Positions 54,211 through 64,000 of a DNA stretch of 64,000 bases are shown here, piece by piece (within the stretch, counting starts at the first letter, position 1; each line of letters opens with the position of its first letter). The translations under genes and the position numbers were made by a program. The stretch is taken from contig NC_088317.1 in assembly GCF_910592395.1 (NCBI RefSeq), positions 6,636,001 to 6,700,000 of the forward strand, written 5' to 3'. The notes below the pieces were generated by a model. That model was not told the DNA's origin. It saw only the letters and a program-made list of their open reading frames with translations, and made no database searches. This DNA comes from Lineus longissimus (Eukaryota; Nemertea; Pilidiophora; Heteronemertea; Lineidae).

Positions 54211-54773
54211 GGCTTGTGGTATTCGACTCGATGACTCAACGACGCGATGACTCGATGACGCGATCGTTGCTATGGATTTTGCTAAAATACGGAATCCCAT
54301 GATCTGGGCTACCGCGCATCCCAATACCCCTGCTATTGGAGTACCAGCTATGGAAGGATGTGGGGCAAATGCGCCATCGCTATCATTATGGTTCACATTT
54401 CCACTTCCGCCGTGCTAAACGGATCCAAAGCTACCCCAGCGCCGCGTATCAACAGCGATAAGAACCAGACTATCTTTTCTTACTGTCTTCATGCAAAATT
54501 GGGACGGGTATCAGTTGAATTGGCTTCCATAAAAACATGGCGCATCGTTTTAACGAAAATGCGAACTTGTGGGAAACGAGAAATGGACGGGTTAAATACG
54601 GTGTAAACAGCTAGAAAGGGGGTTGTAACGTTTGGTACTTATTGCATTTTCCTCCACTTATGATTATATGTATAAATTACATTCTAAGCAGTGATATTCT
54701 TCAAAAAATGTCCAACTCGATCGCGTCATCGAGTCATCGCGTCGTCGAGTCACCGAGTCGAATACCACAAGCC
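54211..54773. mobile_element. Foldback-like element 3 with 9-bp target duplication
   Basis: The left end GGCTTGTGGTATTCGACTCG is exactly complementary to the right end. The arms (about 55 bp) consist of repeats of a GACTCGATGAC/GACGCGATGAC unit. The target AGATATACC is present at both ends (54,202-54,210 and 54,774-54,782). The 450-bp interior has one unrecognised frame (54,358-54,606) and no transposase. Confidence 0.88.
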
Positions 54774-54863
54774 AGATATACCGTGCATACTATACGTGTA
54801 AAATATGTATAGGCCAAAGGCAAAGTGTTGTGCATATGGCTTTTTATTTGGTCTATCTGATCA

Positions 54864-55217
54864 ATGTTGAGGACCATCTTCGTGTTTTCTATGGTACTTG
54901 AAACCTCTCACCTGTTGGCGACCAGTAATTGGGAACTGAAAAACTGTCGAAAGATGTGGACTATGAAAGGCATGGCAGTGGCTATTCATTATATCACCTT
55001 GGAGAAAAAAAATCAATTGCTGAAGGCATCTCGTCAATTGGGCTTGCCAGATTCAAGGAAAAAACGAAAGCATAGACATTTTATTGAATTAGTTGAAATA
55101 AAACCGGTTCCATTTGGTGGGCACATTCATTTCGCAGGCATCGAGGGATATTCTGAAGTGTGGAATCTCGTAATTGTTTCTTTGAAGACCACACAAAAGA
55201 TGTGGAAGGATAACTAA
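54864..55217 (+). other. Unrecognised 117-codon open frame
   Basis: MLRTIFVFSMVLETSHLLA, then a basic middle (SRKKRKHRHF) and a hydrophobic end. No family recognised, no splice signals checked out, and no neighbour supports it. Listed because it is the longest frame in 54-56 kb. Confidence 0.2.
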
Positions 55218-55229
55218 GCAACAGTTTCA

Positions 55230-56430
55230 TGGTGGACTTTGTATGCAGTCATAACACCAAAGTTGATGGTCATGTCGCTTTGCAATTTCACTCAGTGTGT
55301 GATGGATAGATTTATATATCGGATGCAACTATTTTTCTTTCAACTAAAATCACGAAATGACTTTTTTTGTAATTTCATAAGTTTGGCCAAGTCCACTTGC
55401 CTCTTTCCCTCGGCGAGATGATCTCTCCATTATTCGGATGTTAGCTTATGTTTGTGTGATCTACCAAGGGGAAGTAGGTCTTTAGGACGCTGGAAGATTG
55501 ACTGAACAGCGAGTGAGTGGATAAGCAGAAGACATGGTCGTGCTATTTTCCGGATAATTCGGTTGTGATTTTGTTCTTCTGTTAGTGGGAATTCTCTGTG
55601 GCACATTCTTTAATGTGCGGGAGTTAGAACGTTTGATTCATGCATATGTGCTGAACGAGATGACGGATGATTCGAGTACTTATGAGTATCACTGACTATA
55701 GCCTGAGGTACGCCGTTCGCAATTACCGGTGGTCTGGAAAATAGAAATGCAGTTAAACACAATGCCATAGTGCAGTTATAATGCAAGCAGCTGTGCTGAA
55801 ACTAGGTCTATCAGAGTATACATAACGGCAATGTTGAAATTTATATTCAGTAAGTATCTACGCAATAGGAAATTTTCAAAATTTAAACACAAATTTGAAT
55901 TTTTTAACGAACGGCTTTAAGGGCTAAGGGCTTTATACAGCGCTTATATACTGCCAACGCATCATCCAAGCATATCAAAGGACATTCTCTCTGCCATGAC
56001 TTCTATTACACCGTGATGTGTCCCAGGTGTGATAATATATATCCAAATCAACATTTTAATCAGCGGTCGATCAGTCCCTATAAGACCCACAGAAAACATA
56101 CATTATAACTGTGGACATAACCAAGTTATAATTGTGTTATTTTTCAGCTTGTGTGTCAGCTATTTTGGAGCTGATCGATTGCTACCATCCCGGTATCTTC
56201 CCGCACATGTCTACGCCACGAATCGTGGTAGGAGTAGCGGGTCCAAAATGGCGGCCAGAGTTGGCAGTCATGTAATGACGTTATGAAAATGCACAGGAGT
56301 CTAACTGGCCAAGGACTTTCTCGACGACTACGCACTGTAACTATTTTACGTCTACCCAAGAGACATTCTAGGATCGAAGAAGCCACTCATTCAGCGAATA
56401 TACTTAATGAGCTTTACCAGTAAAGGACAA
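55230..56430. other. Intergenic region, no recognised gene
   Basis: Only short frames. The wording ccaaaatggcggccagag near 56,253 resembles a 5' leader with a YY1-like CCATNTT core on the minus strand, but no gene follows convincingly. Confidence 0.35.
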
Positions 56431-56435
56431 GCGGC

Positions 56436-56505
56436 GACCAAACTGGGATTTGAACCTACGAACCTTGGATGACTCGGGAGCCTTAACCAGTACCACACCA
56501 CTGTA
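56436..56505 (-). repeat. tRNA-like element (SINE head or tRNA pseudogene)
   Basis: The minus strand has TGGTACTGGTTAAGG (A box) and, 36 bases on, GGTTCAAATCC (exact B box), within 70 bases starting near TACAGTGGTG and ending CAGTTTGGTC. Acceptor pairing is poor, so an active tRNA gene is unlikely. Confidence 0.5.
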
Positions 56506-56682
56506 CTCGACGATGTAGGCTATCCAAGTTTGAATAGAGTAATAGATGACATCAAAGGTACGATACACTTATTTTATTCTTGATAACGTAATTTCATGCC
56601 ATGGTAAGCTTACTACATTATATCAAAAACGCATTGCTTATATATCATTCGTTTCACAACGGACCCACATCTTTAAGAAGTG

Positions 56683-56723
<41 letters not shown>

Positions 56724-56818
56724 ATATATATATATATATCTATACATCTAAACATCTATCTATCTATACACATATACATCTATACATCTATACATTTATG
56801 AGTATCTATATCTACTAG
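56683..56818. repeat. (CTAT)n / (TA)n microsatellite
   Basis: At least ten ctat units, a (ta)8 run, then catctata-type variants. Ser/Tyr/Ile-rich frames over it are artefacts. Confidence 0.95.
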
Positions 56819-56907
56819 AATACCTATCAATGGGCATTTTAGGCCTGTGGCGTTAAGGAACGAACAACGAGATGATTCTCTCAAACAATGATTCTGGGTT
56901 GACGTAC

Positions 56908-57051
56908 CAAGTAATTGTTCATCATCGTCTTCGTTTCCAAACTGATCAGTTTCGAATCTTGGGATGTCAGGCAAATCAAACAATATGGTGTCAGGGCGAT
57001 GTCGGTGGAGTGACATGAAGATGACATTCGCGTATTTGTAACCTACTCTGG
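56908..57051 (-). CDS. Candidate orphan exon, unknown protein
   Basis: The minus strand has a good acceptor (CCTCCTCTAG), 144 coding-like bases and a good donor (CTTG|GTACGT). It encodes VGYKYANVIFMSLHRHRPD, then LFDLPDIPRFETDQFG and an acidic end. Composition and signals look like a real internal exon, but no partner exons were found up- or downstream. I do not recognise the family. Confidence 0.35.
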
Positions 57052-57059
57052 CTAGAGGA

Positions 57060-58470
57060 GGTTGATATGACACATAGGGAAAAGGGGGCGGGGATGACAA
57101 AGAAAAACCTCAGAAAGTTTGGTTTTTGGAGAAGAAAAAAAAGGTCCTTTACTTTCCCAAGTAATTTAAACTAAGCCATGTTATAAGGCCATCTGATGTC
57201 TTGGAAATAATGAACTAGTGCCCATTCTACTGCTTTCCTATTATTGAAGTAAGCCTATCTGTAGACAACGTTTTGTTAACAGCACTAAAGGCGCCGAATA
57301 CGAAGCAGACGAGACGTGTTAACCACACTAGCCTGAGCAATATAAAGAAAATTGGTGAAGAGAAAGTTTCAAAATCCATTTGCAAAAGTTTGTTTTCAAT
57401 TCGAGTTTTTGGGTATCATGTGCATTTCTCTTCATATCAATGAACAGCTAATGCATGGCTTTTATGAGTTTTTGTGGCACCAAAACAATGTTGAATGTCT
57501 TGACTAATTGGAGACCAAGATATCAGCTTTTGTTTTTGAAACTCTAAAAAACCTTTTGTTTATACAACACACATCTTTTCGGACTTATGGGACGTCGGAC
57601 TTGTGGGGCGGGGGCGGGGGGGGGGGGTCCAATAACCTTTGTGTGCTACATTGCCTCACCCTCACTGCGGTATAGTCAGTATACTTGGCCAGTCATCGGT
57701 ACCAAAACTGTCAACAATTTCGCTAACAGATTGACCCGGTGTCATGTGCCAAAGATGTTGACAGCGTGCACACAGGATAATAGTTTAGCAACATGGAATA
57801 AGAATGCTGATATTCATGGCTGTCATCATTCAATGTTAGATTATCATAATCCAGTATTTTCAGTTGCGATCTCTGTACGCCTGTACACGCCTTCACGTCC
57901 TCGCGATCGGTCGGAGTCGGCTTGATTCTTCTCATTATCCGGGTCATTTCGACACTCCCGCAGGTACAACCCTCTGGCAGACCGCTTCTTCATTATGCGT
58001 GGTAAAGGTGAACGCAGTTGAAGCATCTAAATTTCACCGAGTCGGTTTTGAAAATACACAATACATTTTATGGCATTTTCTTGGTGCATCGAAAAAAAAA
58101 GATAATGAAACTGGACTCGCATACAAACAAGAAACCTGAAACGTGCACAGTGTAAGTGACGCGATTATATTGCTGTGCTCTACGCCATGAATCACAATGA
58201 ATAATTATTCTGACAACTTGATACATTTGCTGCATGCATTAAAGTTTCAGGCATTACAAGATATTATTTCCAGAATGCAACGGCTTTGTTCAATTCAATT
58301 TATAAGAGGCCGAGCTAAACGCCGCTTGCCTGTGGTCTAGAGCGGCTACTGCTTCTGTTTGAGACCATGCTGAGGTTGCATTTACTACCGTGGGCCTGGG
58401 GGAGGAAACATCCCCGGTAGCCTTCCATATCAATTTGTAGCTCGCTTTGGTCGAGACTCTTTAACACTAA
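57060..58470. other. Region upstream of the GPCR, no recognised gene
   Basis: Contains a G-tract at 57,605-57,628. Presumed promoter and 5' UTR of the GPCR lie in its distal part. No core promoter element was identified with confidence. Confidence 0.4.
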
Positions 58471-58478
58471 CACCAGGA

Positions 58479-58888
58479 ATGGCGACTTCACCGTATCCCC
58501 TCGCATCCTCGGCACTTACGATATGCGTCTATGATACGGCCCAGTTCACGTATACTCATAATGTATACGTCTTTGGAATAGGATCTATTTGCATCATTGG
58601 CCTCATTCTGAATGTCATCAATGCTAGGACATTTACCGTGATGGAAAAGGGAAAGTCTCTTGTGGTTTATCTCCTTCGCATTCTCGCCTTCAGTGACGGC
58701 GCTGTATTGGTCATCTCGTTCGTTATTTTCCCACTACGGCATATTGTCGCTAGGATCGTAAACGGAGATGACGTATTCATTAGTGGCGACTTGCTAATTA
58801 TGCCCTATATCTATTTTCCCGTTGCGACGCCGTATTTCATAAGCGTTGAGGTGCGAAACCACATAATGGTTCTGCTGGCTATTGACAG
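58479..58888 (+). CDS. Rhodopsin-class GPCR, exon 1 (TM1-TM3)
   Basis: First of two exons (58,479-58,888 and 59,167-59,788; 343 residues in total). It starts MATSPYPLASSALTICVYD, a short extracellular tail. TM1 is YVFGIGSICIIGLILNVINA with the conserved N. TM2 is RILAFSDGAVLVISFVIFPL with the L-x-x-x-D. TM3 ends MVLLAIDR. The donor GACAG|GTAAGA splits the arginine of the DRY-equivalent motif. Upstream in-frame methionines were not seen. The family is probably peptide-receptor-like (FMRFamide/thyrotropin-releasing-hormone-type); the ligand is unknown. A damaged copy of this exon lies at 61,175. Confidence 0.88.
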
Positions 58889-59166
58889 GTAAGAGTTAGG
58901 ACATCGTAAAGGTCGAGTGGGATGTGAAGACACATACTCGAACAATATTCTCATTAGGTACAGCGCTATGTGTGGAAAAAGATACCTCGATGTATTTGGT
59001 CAGATTTCTTACATCAACAACGTTGACAATTAAATAGTAGATGTTTCCCCACACTCTAGCGGTCGTTGTCATGGTTGACCTGCTTGCATCTTGTCGGAAC
59101 TTCAAATGGCCAGCGAAACCTGTATTCATTATCATTTGTCATAATGTCCATAATATCGATTTTTAG

Positions 59167-59788
59167 GTTCATCAAGTTGGTCTTTCCTCTCAAAGGGAAA
59201 CTGATTTCAACCCGTCGGAATGCCAACAAAGCCATCGTATTCATAGTAGTGCAAGCAGTTGCCTGTAATGTCTGGCGTTATTGGTGGATGCATGTAGCAA
59301 AGAATACTGACCCATGCCACCCTAATGACCTGGACAGAGTAAAAAAACGCGGTCCAGGGCAATTGGGATTCTATATTGACTGGTTCATGTATATAGCAGT
59401 ACTGTTCGCAGTACCACTTCTTCTGCTTCTAATCTTAAACCTAGCTGTCATCATTTCTCTCATTTCTACCATGGCCAAGACAAGGCAGCTAAGAACCACT
59501 GATTCGAATGAAGCAGCGCAGCACCAGTTGTCAGTAATGACGGCTTGTACTTGTACCTTATTTCTTATGTGTGAGGTTCCAGCCTGCATTGACAGAGTCG
59601 GTCAGATATATGTCGCACTCAGTGGGAGTGGAGTCAACTGGAGAATTGGAGGAATCATTCGCAAGGCAGGACTACTATTGATTGTTCTCGACTCTTCACT
59701 AAATTTCTTCATTTACATGCTGACCAACCGTAAATTTCGTTTAACTCTTCTCAATGGTCCAAGCAGAAGCTTACAGTTACACACGTGA
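59167..59788 (+). CDS. Rhodopsin-class GPCR, exon 2 (second loop to C-terminus)
   Basis: Begins after ATCGATTTTTAG and completes DR|FIKLVFPLKGK, so the motif is DRF rather than DRY. TM4 is KAIVFIVVQAVACNVW. The second extracellular loop contains DPCHP, likely the disulphide cysteine. TM5 is YIAVLFAVPLLLLLILNLAV. The third loop is short (TMAKTRQLRTTDSN). TM6 has CTCTLFLMCEVPAC. TM7 ends SSLNFFIYMLTNRKFR, equivalent to NPxxY plus helix 8. The stop is at 59,786-59,788. No disabling change is seen. Confidence 0.88.
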
Positions 59789-59799
59789 CGAAATGATTG

Positions 59800-60560
59800 C
59801 TACGCATAAACAACCAAATTCCACTGAAGCTAAACATTATAAAGGTAAAAAGGCAAAATTCAAAATCTGACTGTGTTATCTGGATGACAATGCCTCGCCA
59901 GATATTTGATGGATCAAATATAGGGAAAACTACTTGTTCGTTATGGTGCTGACAGCCATGTTTATTCAGAGTTACATCTGAAATGAGGACCGGCTAGTTC
60001 CAAGACGGAACGGCACCTGAAGACTTTATACAGTATGTCACATCCCTCTTTGTAGTCTTTTGGACAGTTCAACTTGGCGCCAACACTTTTTAACTATAAA
60101 ACATAAAACTTTTAACTGAAAACCAGACGCTAAGGTAAAATGGTAGTCCCCTTCTCACCAATAACTTAGGTTACGCAACCAGAAGAACAAACATACTGCA
60201 ATAAAAAGCCGCCCATTCCTTTAAACACGACTCGTTTAATTTGAGATGAGTTGTGAGTGTTCGTAGAAATTGAGAGTCTACGATTTTTGATAGCGTATTC
60301 GATTTCATTGAAACTGATATGAGTACACTATCGCATGTGGGTGTCTGTGGTTTAAGTTTTTTACAACACTAAACACAACATAACACATCGTAAAATCTAT
60401 AATTGCCCAGTTCATGAATGTCTAATATTAAAGGATTGGGTGGCTTTACACTGCAGTATGTTTGTTCTGGTTCATCAGTAAACTATTTTTCTGAACGTGT
60501 TCCATACTTTTCCAATTTTTTTTCAGTTCTTACATGTAGATAGGAGAAAAACACGTTATT
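59800..60560. repeat. GPCR 3' flank and dispersed repeat
   Basis: gccgcccattcctttaa (60,208) and aaaggattgggtggcttt (60,432) form an inverted pair, and ttcatcagtaaactattttt (60,472) matches 16,700-16,728 in reverse. This suggests a MITE at about 60,160-60,500. No gene is present. Confidence 0.45.
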
Positions 60561-60569
60561 TGTCATATC

Positions 60570-60765
60570 GATATGTACACCAAGACGTCACAGGGTGGCT
60601 CCAGGAAGCGCCTTACTAGTGCATCATTCCACAAGGAAATGATTGACGCGTGGAGAGCTAACTCAGGCCAACATCGGAGTTAACATCGGAAAAAGCGTGA
60701 TAATTCAGTCAGATTTTGATTTTTTTCCCCTTTTTTGTGCAATTTATTGATGGAAACTGTTCATG
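60570..60765. repeat. Dispersed repeat, partner of 28.2 kb
   Basis: Same orientation and word order as 28,225-28,415: ggaagcgccttactagtgca and acatcggagttaacatcgg. Confidence 0.6.
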
Positions 60766-60889
60766 TAAAAAATTAGGTGACTGGGCAGCCATTTGCAACC
60801 ACCTGGCTATTTTTAGTCTTACCTTAATTGCAAAGTTGACAGGAACTCGCTCGCTGATACGCAACTAAGATACTTTTTATATCATCAGA

Positions 60890-61172
60890 CGGGGCTTTCC
60901 CGTCGCAGCAGGTCTTGTTGCTAAACATCTCGGATTTAGTCTTCAACAGATCGACAATACCACGGACCTTAGTTTATATGATATTGATCCGTCATTCCGC
61001 CAGGAGCTTCTTTTCGCAACCCACAGGACCTTCTGCAACAATACAAAAATGTCGACTCCATCGCTTATCTCGCAACTTTGCAGACCATGGTATGCTTCTA
61101 AACGGCCGACTTCACGTTCACACACACTGATAAACACATCTTTGGGAGAGGGTCTCTCATTGGCGTCATACT
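60890..61172 (+). other. Open stretch of about 90 codons upstream of the GPCR pseudogene
   Basis: One frame reads RGFPVAAGLVAKHLGFSLQQ, then NTTDLSLYDIDPSFRQELLF, and stays open to a stop at about 61,172. It looks coding in composition, but I do not recognise it and it does not correspond to the N-terminus of the intact GPCR. Confidence 0.25.
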
Positions 61173-61174
61173 GA

Positions 61175-61441
61175 ATGACATTCGTCGTAATGGAAAAGGG
61201 AAAGTCTCTTGTGCTTTATCTCCACCGCATTCTCGCCTTCAGTGACGGCGCAGTGTTGGTCATCTCGTTCGTTATTTTCCCACTACGGCATATTGTCGCT
61301 GGGATCGTAAACGGAGATGACGTATTCATTAACGGTGACTGGCAAATCACGCCATGTACATTTTACTTCTCTGTTGAGACGCCGTTTTTCAACAGTGTAT
61401 AGGTGCGAAATCACATGATGGTTTTGCTGGCTATAATTGAC
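61175..61441 (+). pseudogene. Tandem GPCR pseudogene, exon 1 remnant
   Basis: Matches the intact GPCR exon 1 from FTVMEKGKSLVVYLLRILAF to the splice donor (here GACAG|GTGAGG). Damage: the first 50 codons, with TM1, are replaced by unrelated sequence. A TAG at about 61,400 interrupts the frame where the intact gene has SVEV. A 3-base insertion occurs before the final ATTGACAG. It lies 2.7 kb downstream of the intact copy, same strand. Confidence 0.85.
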
Positions 61442-61844
61442 AGGTGAGGGATGGACTTCCACTGAGTTGGTGATGGTGTCTATAACGAGACTCTCCTATT
61501 CTCCTTCCCGTCATCGCACCAACGCACCTCATTCTATCAGTGGGAACAGCTCAGTCCGTCTGCTGATTGAACGGAGCGAACGAGCACCTGAATATCACGA
61601 GATCTCGCAGTGAGGTGCGTTGTTTACTGGGCTCTGTCAACGGGGTGCTTAATGGGTACGGCCTCTGGAGCTCCATGCAGCGACAGTAAGTAATGTACTG
61701 ATTTTTATATACAAAGGGGATCGCTGCCTGGAGTGAATTCGTCCACTCAAGTCGTTCGGGCTGAGACAGTTTTCACATTTTTTCTTAGTTTCCTTGATTA
61801 AAACATTCTAGAATCTTTGAACAGGAGTCGGAGGAGAAAATTTT

Positions 61845-61890
61845 GGATACTGTATTGACTGGGTCGTGTATACAGTGTGTTTAAAATGAA
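61845..61890 (+). pseudogene. GPCR pseudogene, exon 2 shred
   Basis: tactgtattgactgggtcgt with tgtatacagtg aligns with the TM5-approach of the intact exon 2 (FYIDWFMYIAV). The rest of the exon is gone. Confidence 0.55.
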
Positions 61891-62174
61891 GGAAACCGAG
61901 ATTAGTTTGTTAATTTCTTATACATGGCTAAATATTTCGGTAATGATCCTTGCCTGCCCAGTGCAGGGCTTTTGTTAGACCTCCACATTATGCACCCCTC
62001 TGCATTTATTTCATTGCACACTCCTAAAACGTTGGAAAGGTCGTTCATTTTCTCAGACCCGGAAAATGCAGCTTACAATTACTGATCAGCGTATGTTTGT
62101 GGTAACAGAGAGACGTAATCAGGAATGCATTGAGAGTAATGAGAACCAGAGCTGAAGTTTGTGTGGAAAGGAAT

Positions 62175-62194
62175 GGGGGGGGGGGGGGGGGGGG
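62175..62194. repeat. Poly-G tract
   Basis: About 20 uninterrupted G residues. Confidence 0.9.
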
Positions 62195-62199
62195 CATGT

Positions 62200-63460
62200 C
62201 GAAGGACACCGGTTAGGTTGGTACAGGAATAAGCACCCAGATGTTAAATCATTGAAGAATTTTTTTGTTAAGGACACACTGGTCTTTCTTCTATTTTCAG
62301 GTATGAAAATTTTCGGAGTTGAGCTGCGGTAAATCTGGTGCATGACCAGCTGTGACATGATTGATTGAACTGCTTCGTGCTCAGTCATCTGTTACAGTAA
62401 ATTGGATTTCTTGGTGTCATAGAAAGAGGACATCTTTGGTAATAAATTGTGGTTGCCAATATCCCTAATATTTAGCCATGTCATAGAAATTAACAAATTA
62501 ATCTCAGTTTCCCTTTTTTAAACAGATCCGCACGTTCATTATTTCAATTTCATAAATTCATAATACATGTACGTTTTTTACATCTGTAATCAATCTTTTT
62601 CTCATGTTTGTCAATACGCGTACCGGTAATTATCAAGTATCTTTTGTCAGTGTCTAAGTCGGTAAAGCTCGGTATTTCCTCCAGAAGAAATGCCATGAGC
62701 ATGGGTGACAATTTCCGCACTGACGTATTCACTCGGGGATATCCGGAAAGGCCGGAACCATATCACTAAAAATTATTTGAATAAATGGGCCTACCAAACT
62801 GGAGGAAGGAGTCAGTTTTGTTTTCCAGTGAAGAGACCAGCACCCCTCGAAATTTGCATTCACTTCATTTTGGTGCCTTGAGTCAACCCTTAAAACAATT
62901 ATCGGTATCGACTCCGCTACAGAATGGCCCACATGGTGACGTCCATATTCCATTGCTCTTCTCTCCACAACAGATACCACCGACGAGTTCCTGGGGCGTG
63001 GGATGCTACATCGACGTTTTGGCATGTTTGGTGAAGGCAGACGCCAGGAATATCATCTAAACCTCCGAATGGTTCGACTCGCCGTTTCTGTTCCTGGGGC
63101 TGGTATTAAGAAATCGCCAGGTTTTTTTTTTAATGACATCCTGACTAACCAGGGTTTTATATCTTGTCGTGCTGAAGATTGAATTGCTTAGATGTAAACA
63201 TATTGGTGGTCACGGTGCTTCTACACTGTCGGAAATAGTTTTTTAACTTTTGAAAATCCCAACAAGGAAATCTGGTGAGCTTCTCCTGCCTCACCCCGGA
63301 TAATCAAAATGCTAAACTCCAAGGAAACCTGGCTAGCTTCTCCATCCTCATCCCAGAGAATCAATCCTAATCTCCAAGGAAATCATGAGGTATTTGGAGG
63401 CTCTTCTTTACATACGCTCGATCCTATGGCGTCTATGGCGAATTTTGGTAGCCATATTTC
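62200..63460. other. Region without recognised gene
   Basis: A 91-codon plus-strand frame at 62,785-63,060 (GPHGDVHIPLLFSPQQIP) overlaps a 98-codon minus-strand frame. Neither has a recognised motif or clear splice sites. Both are left uncalled. Confidence 0.35.
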
Positions 63461-63465
63461 ATTTA

Positions 63466-63530
63466 TGCAGTGGAACCTTCCATATAGCACCTCTGTAGGT
63501 AGGACACCCTCTCTATAAATAAGTACAGGG
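63466..63530. repeat. MITE end related to that at 15.2 kb
   Basis: CAGTGGAACCTTCCATATAG followed by caccctctctataaataag: the same 'CAGTGGAACCT ... CTCTCTATWAA' end as on the minus strand at 15,232-15,170. Confidence 0.55.
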
Positions 63531-64000
63531 ATTGTGGTCCCAAATATAATTTCTGTATAATTTATACCCCTGTAATCAGATCACTTCTCCATTAACATAA
63601 TAGGACAGCATTTGTCAAGGCAAAGAATATCCTTGAATAAGAGGTTCAACTTTACATCTTATGCATACTATATTATATCATGCCACGCTTGATCATGTTT
63701 ACTTTCATCCTACCTCTCCTGGTCTGTACTCCACCTCACCCAAGGCATTTGGTACAATCATTTGAAAATAGAGAATCTCTCCTTAACTACATTTGAATGT
63801 TCAAAACTCCTGCAGAAATCAGTCAATGACAATTTGTTTTCTTCTAAACTAGCTTGAAATAATCAGGTGGAGTAAGGTTAGCAAAGGATTAGGAATCGAT
63901 GGCGCCAATAGTTGTACTTGTTGCAATGGTCGGTAACTTTGTAACTTTGTGAGTACCTTATACAGGACGTCCTCGTGAATACTGGTATCGGGTGCCATTT
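63530..64000. other. Window end, no recognised gene
   Basis: No frame above 60 codons and no repeat recognised. Confidence 0.4.

Noticed and set aside
56436-56505. Functional tRNA gene
   Set aside because: A and B boxes are good, but acceptor-stem pairing is poor and no clear anticodon loop was found; a SINE head or tRNA relic is more likely.
56546-56818. Ser/Ile/Tyr-rich frame
   Set aside because: Translation of a CTAT microsatellite.

Overview
Eukaryotic genomic DNA, about 40% G+C, with split genes (GT-AG introns) and very dense transposable elements. The non-LTR retrotransposons, Harbinger transposases, a THAP gene, a DUF288 gene, a P2X7-like exon and the frequent TAGGCCTA-type words point to a marine invertebrate, most plausibly a deuterostome (echinoderm, hemichordate or amphioxus grade). 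That placement is inference. No bacterial genes, operons or CRISPR arrays are present.

Host genes. (1) 8,651-15,430, minus strand: a six-exon gene whose joined exons resemble the uncharacterised DUF7918 domain, followed by a long serine-rich tail with a likely SUMO-interacting motif. (2) 21,651-29,399, minus strand: a two-exon DUF288 (STELLO-like) type II membrane glycosyltransferase of 750 residues with a 5.5 kb intron. Its membrane-anchor exon is duplicated in inverted orientation at 39.3 kb. (3) 46,619-46,972, plus strand: first exon of a THAP-domain protein, with a transposon inserted at its start codon. (4) 58,479-59,788, plus strand: a complete two-exon rhodopsin-class GPCR of 343 residues, with a decayed tandem copy at 61.2-61.9 kb and an unrelated GPCR exon remnant at 42.2 kb.

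Mobile DNA by region. 0-6.6 kb: a 120-bp tandem duplication, a 3.3-kb inverted array of 301-bp modules, then fragments of a repeat family that recurs at 51 kb. 10-12.6 kb: a TTA-flanked MITE and a CR1/Rex-like retrotransposon lie in introns of gene 1. 19.5-21.6 kb: a Harbinger element and a retrotransposon tail next to the DUF288 stop codon. 25.7-26.65 kb: a 951-bp palindrome. 29.9-34.5 kb: three retrotransposons nested inside each other. 35.3-39 kb: broken copies of an unknown two-protein element, carrying two foldback-like elements. 40-41.7 kb: a second, deleted Harbinger. 45.7-46.6 kb: a MITE with 9-bp target duplications. 48-49.6, 53.2-53.6 and 54.2-54.8 kb: further inverted-repeat elements.

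The window shows a few ordinary genes separated by layered insertions. The most unusual material is the foldback-like group with 9-bp target duplications, the nested retrotransposons, the 301-bp modules carrying CTCF-like and nuclear-receptor-like motifs, and the DUF7918-like gene with a SUMO-interacting tail. All family names come from reading the sequence; no database search was run.
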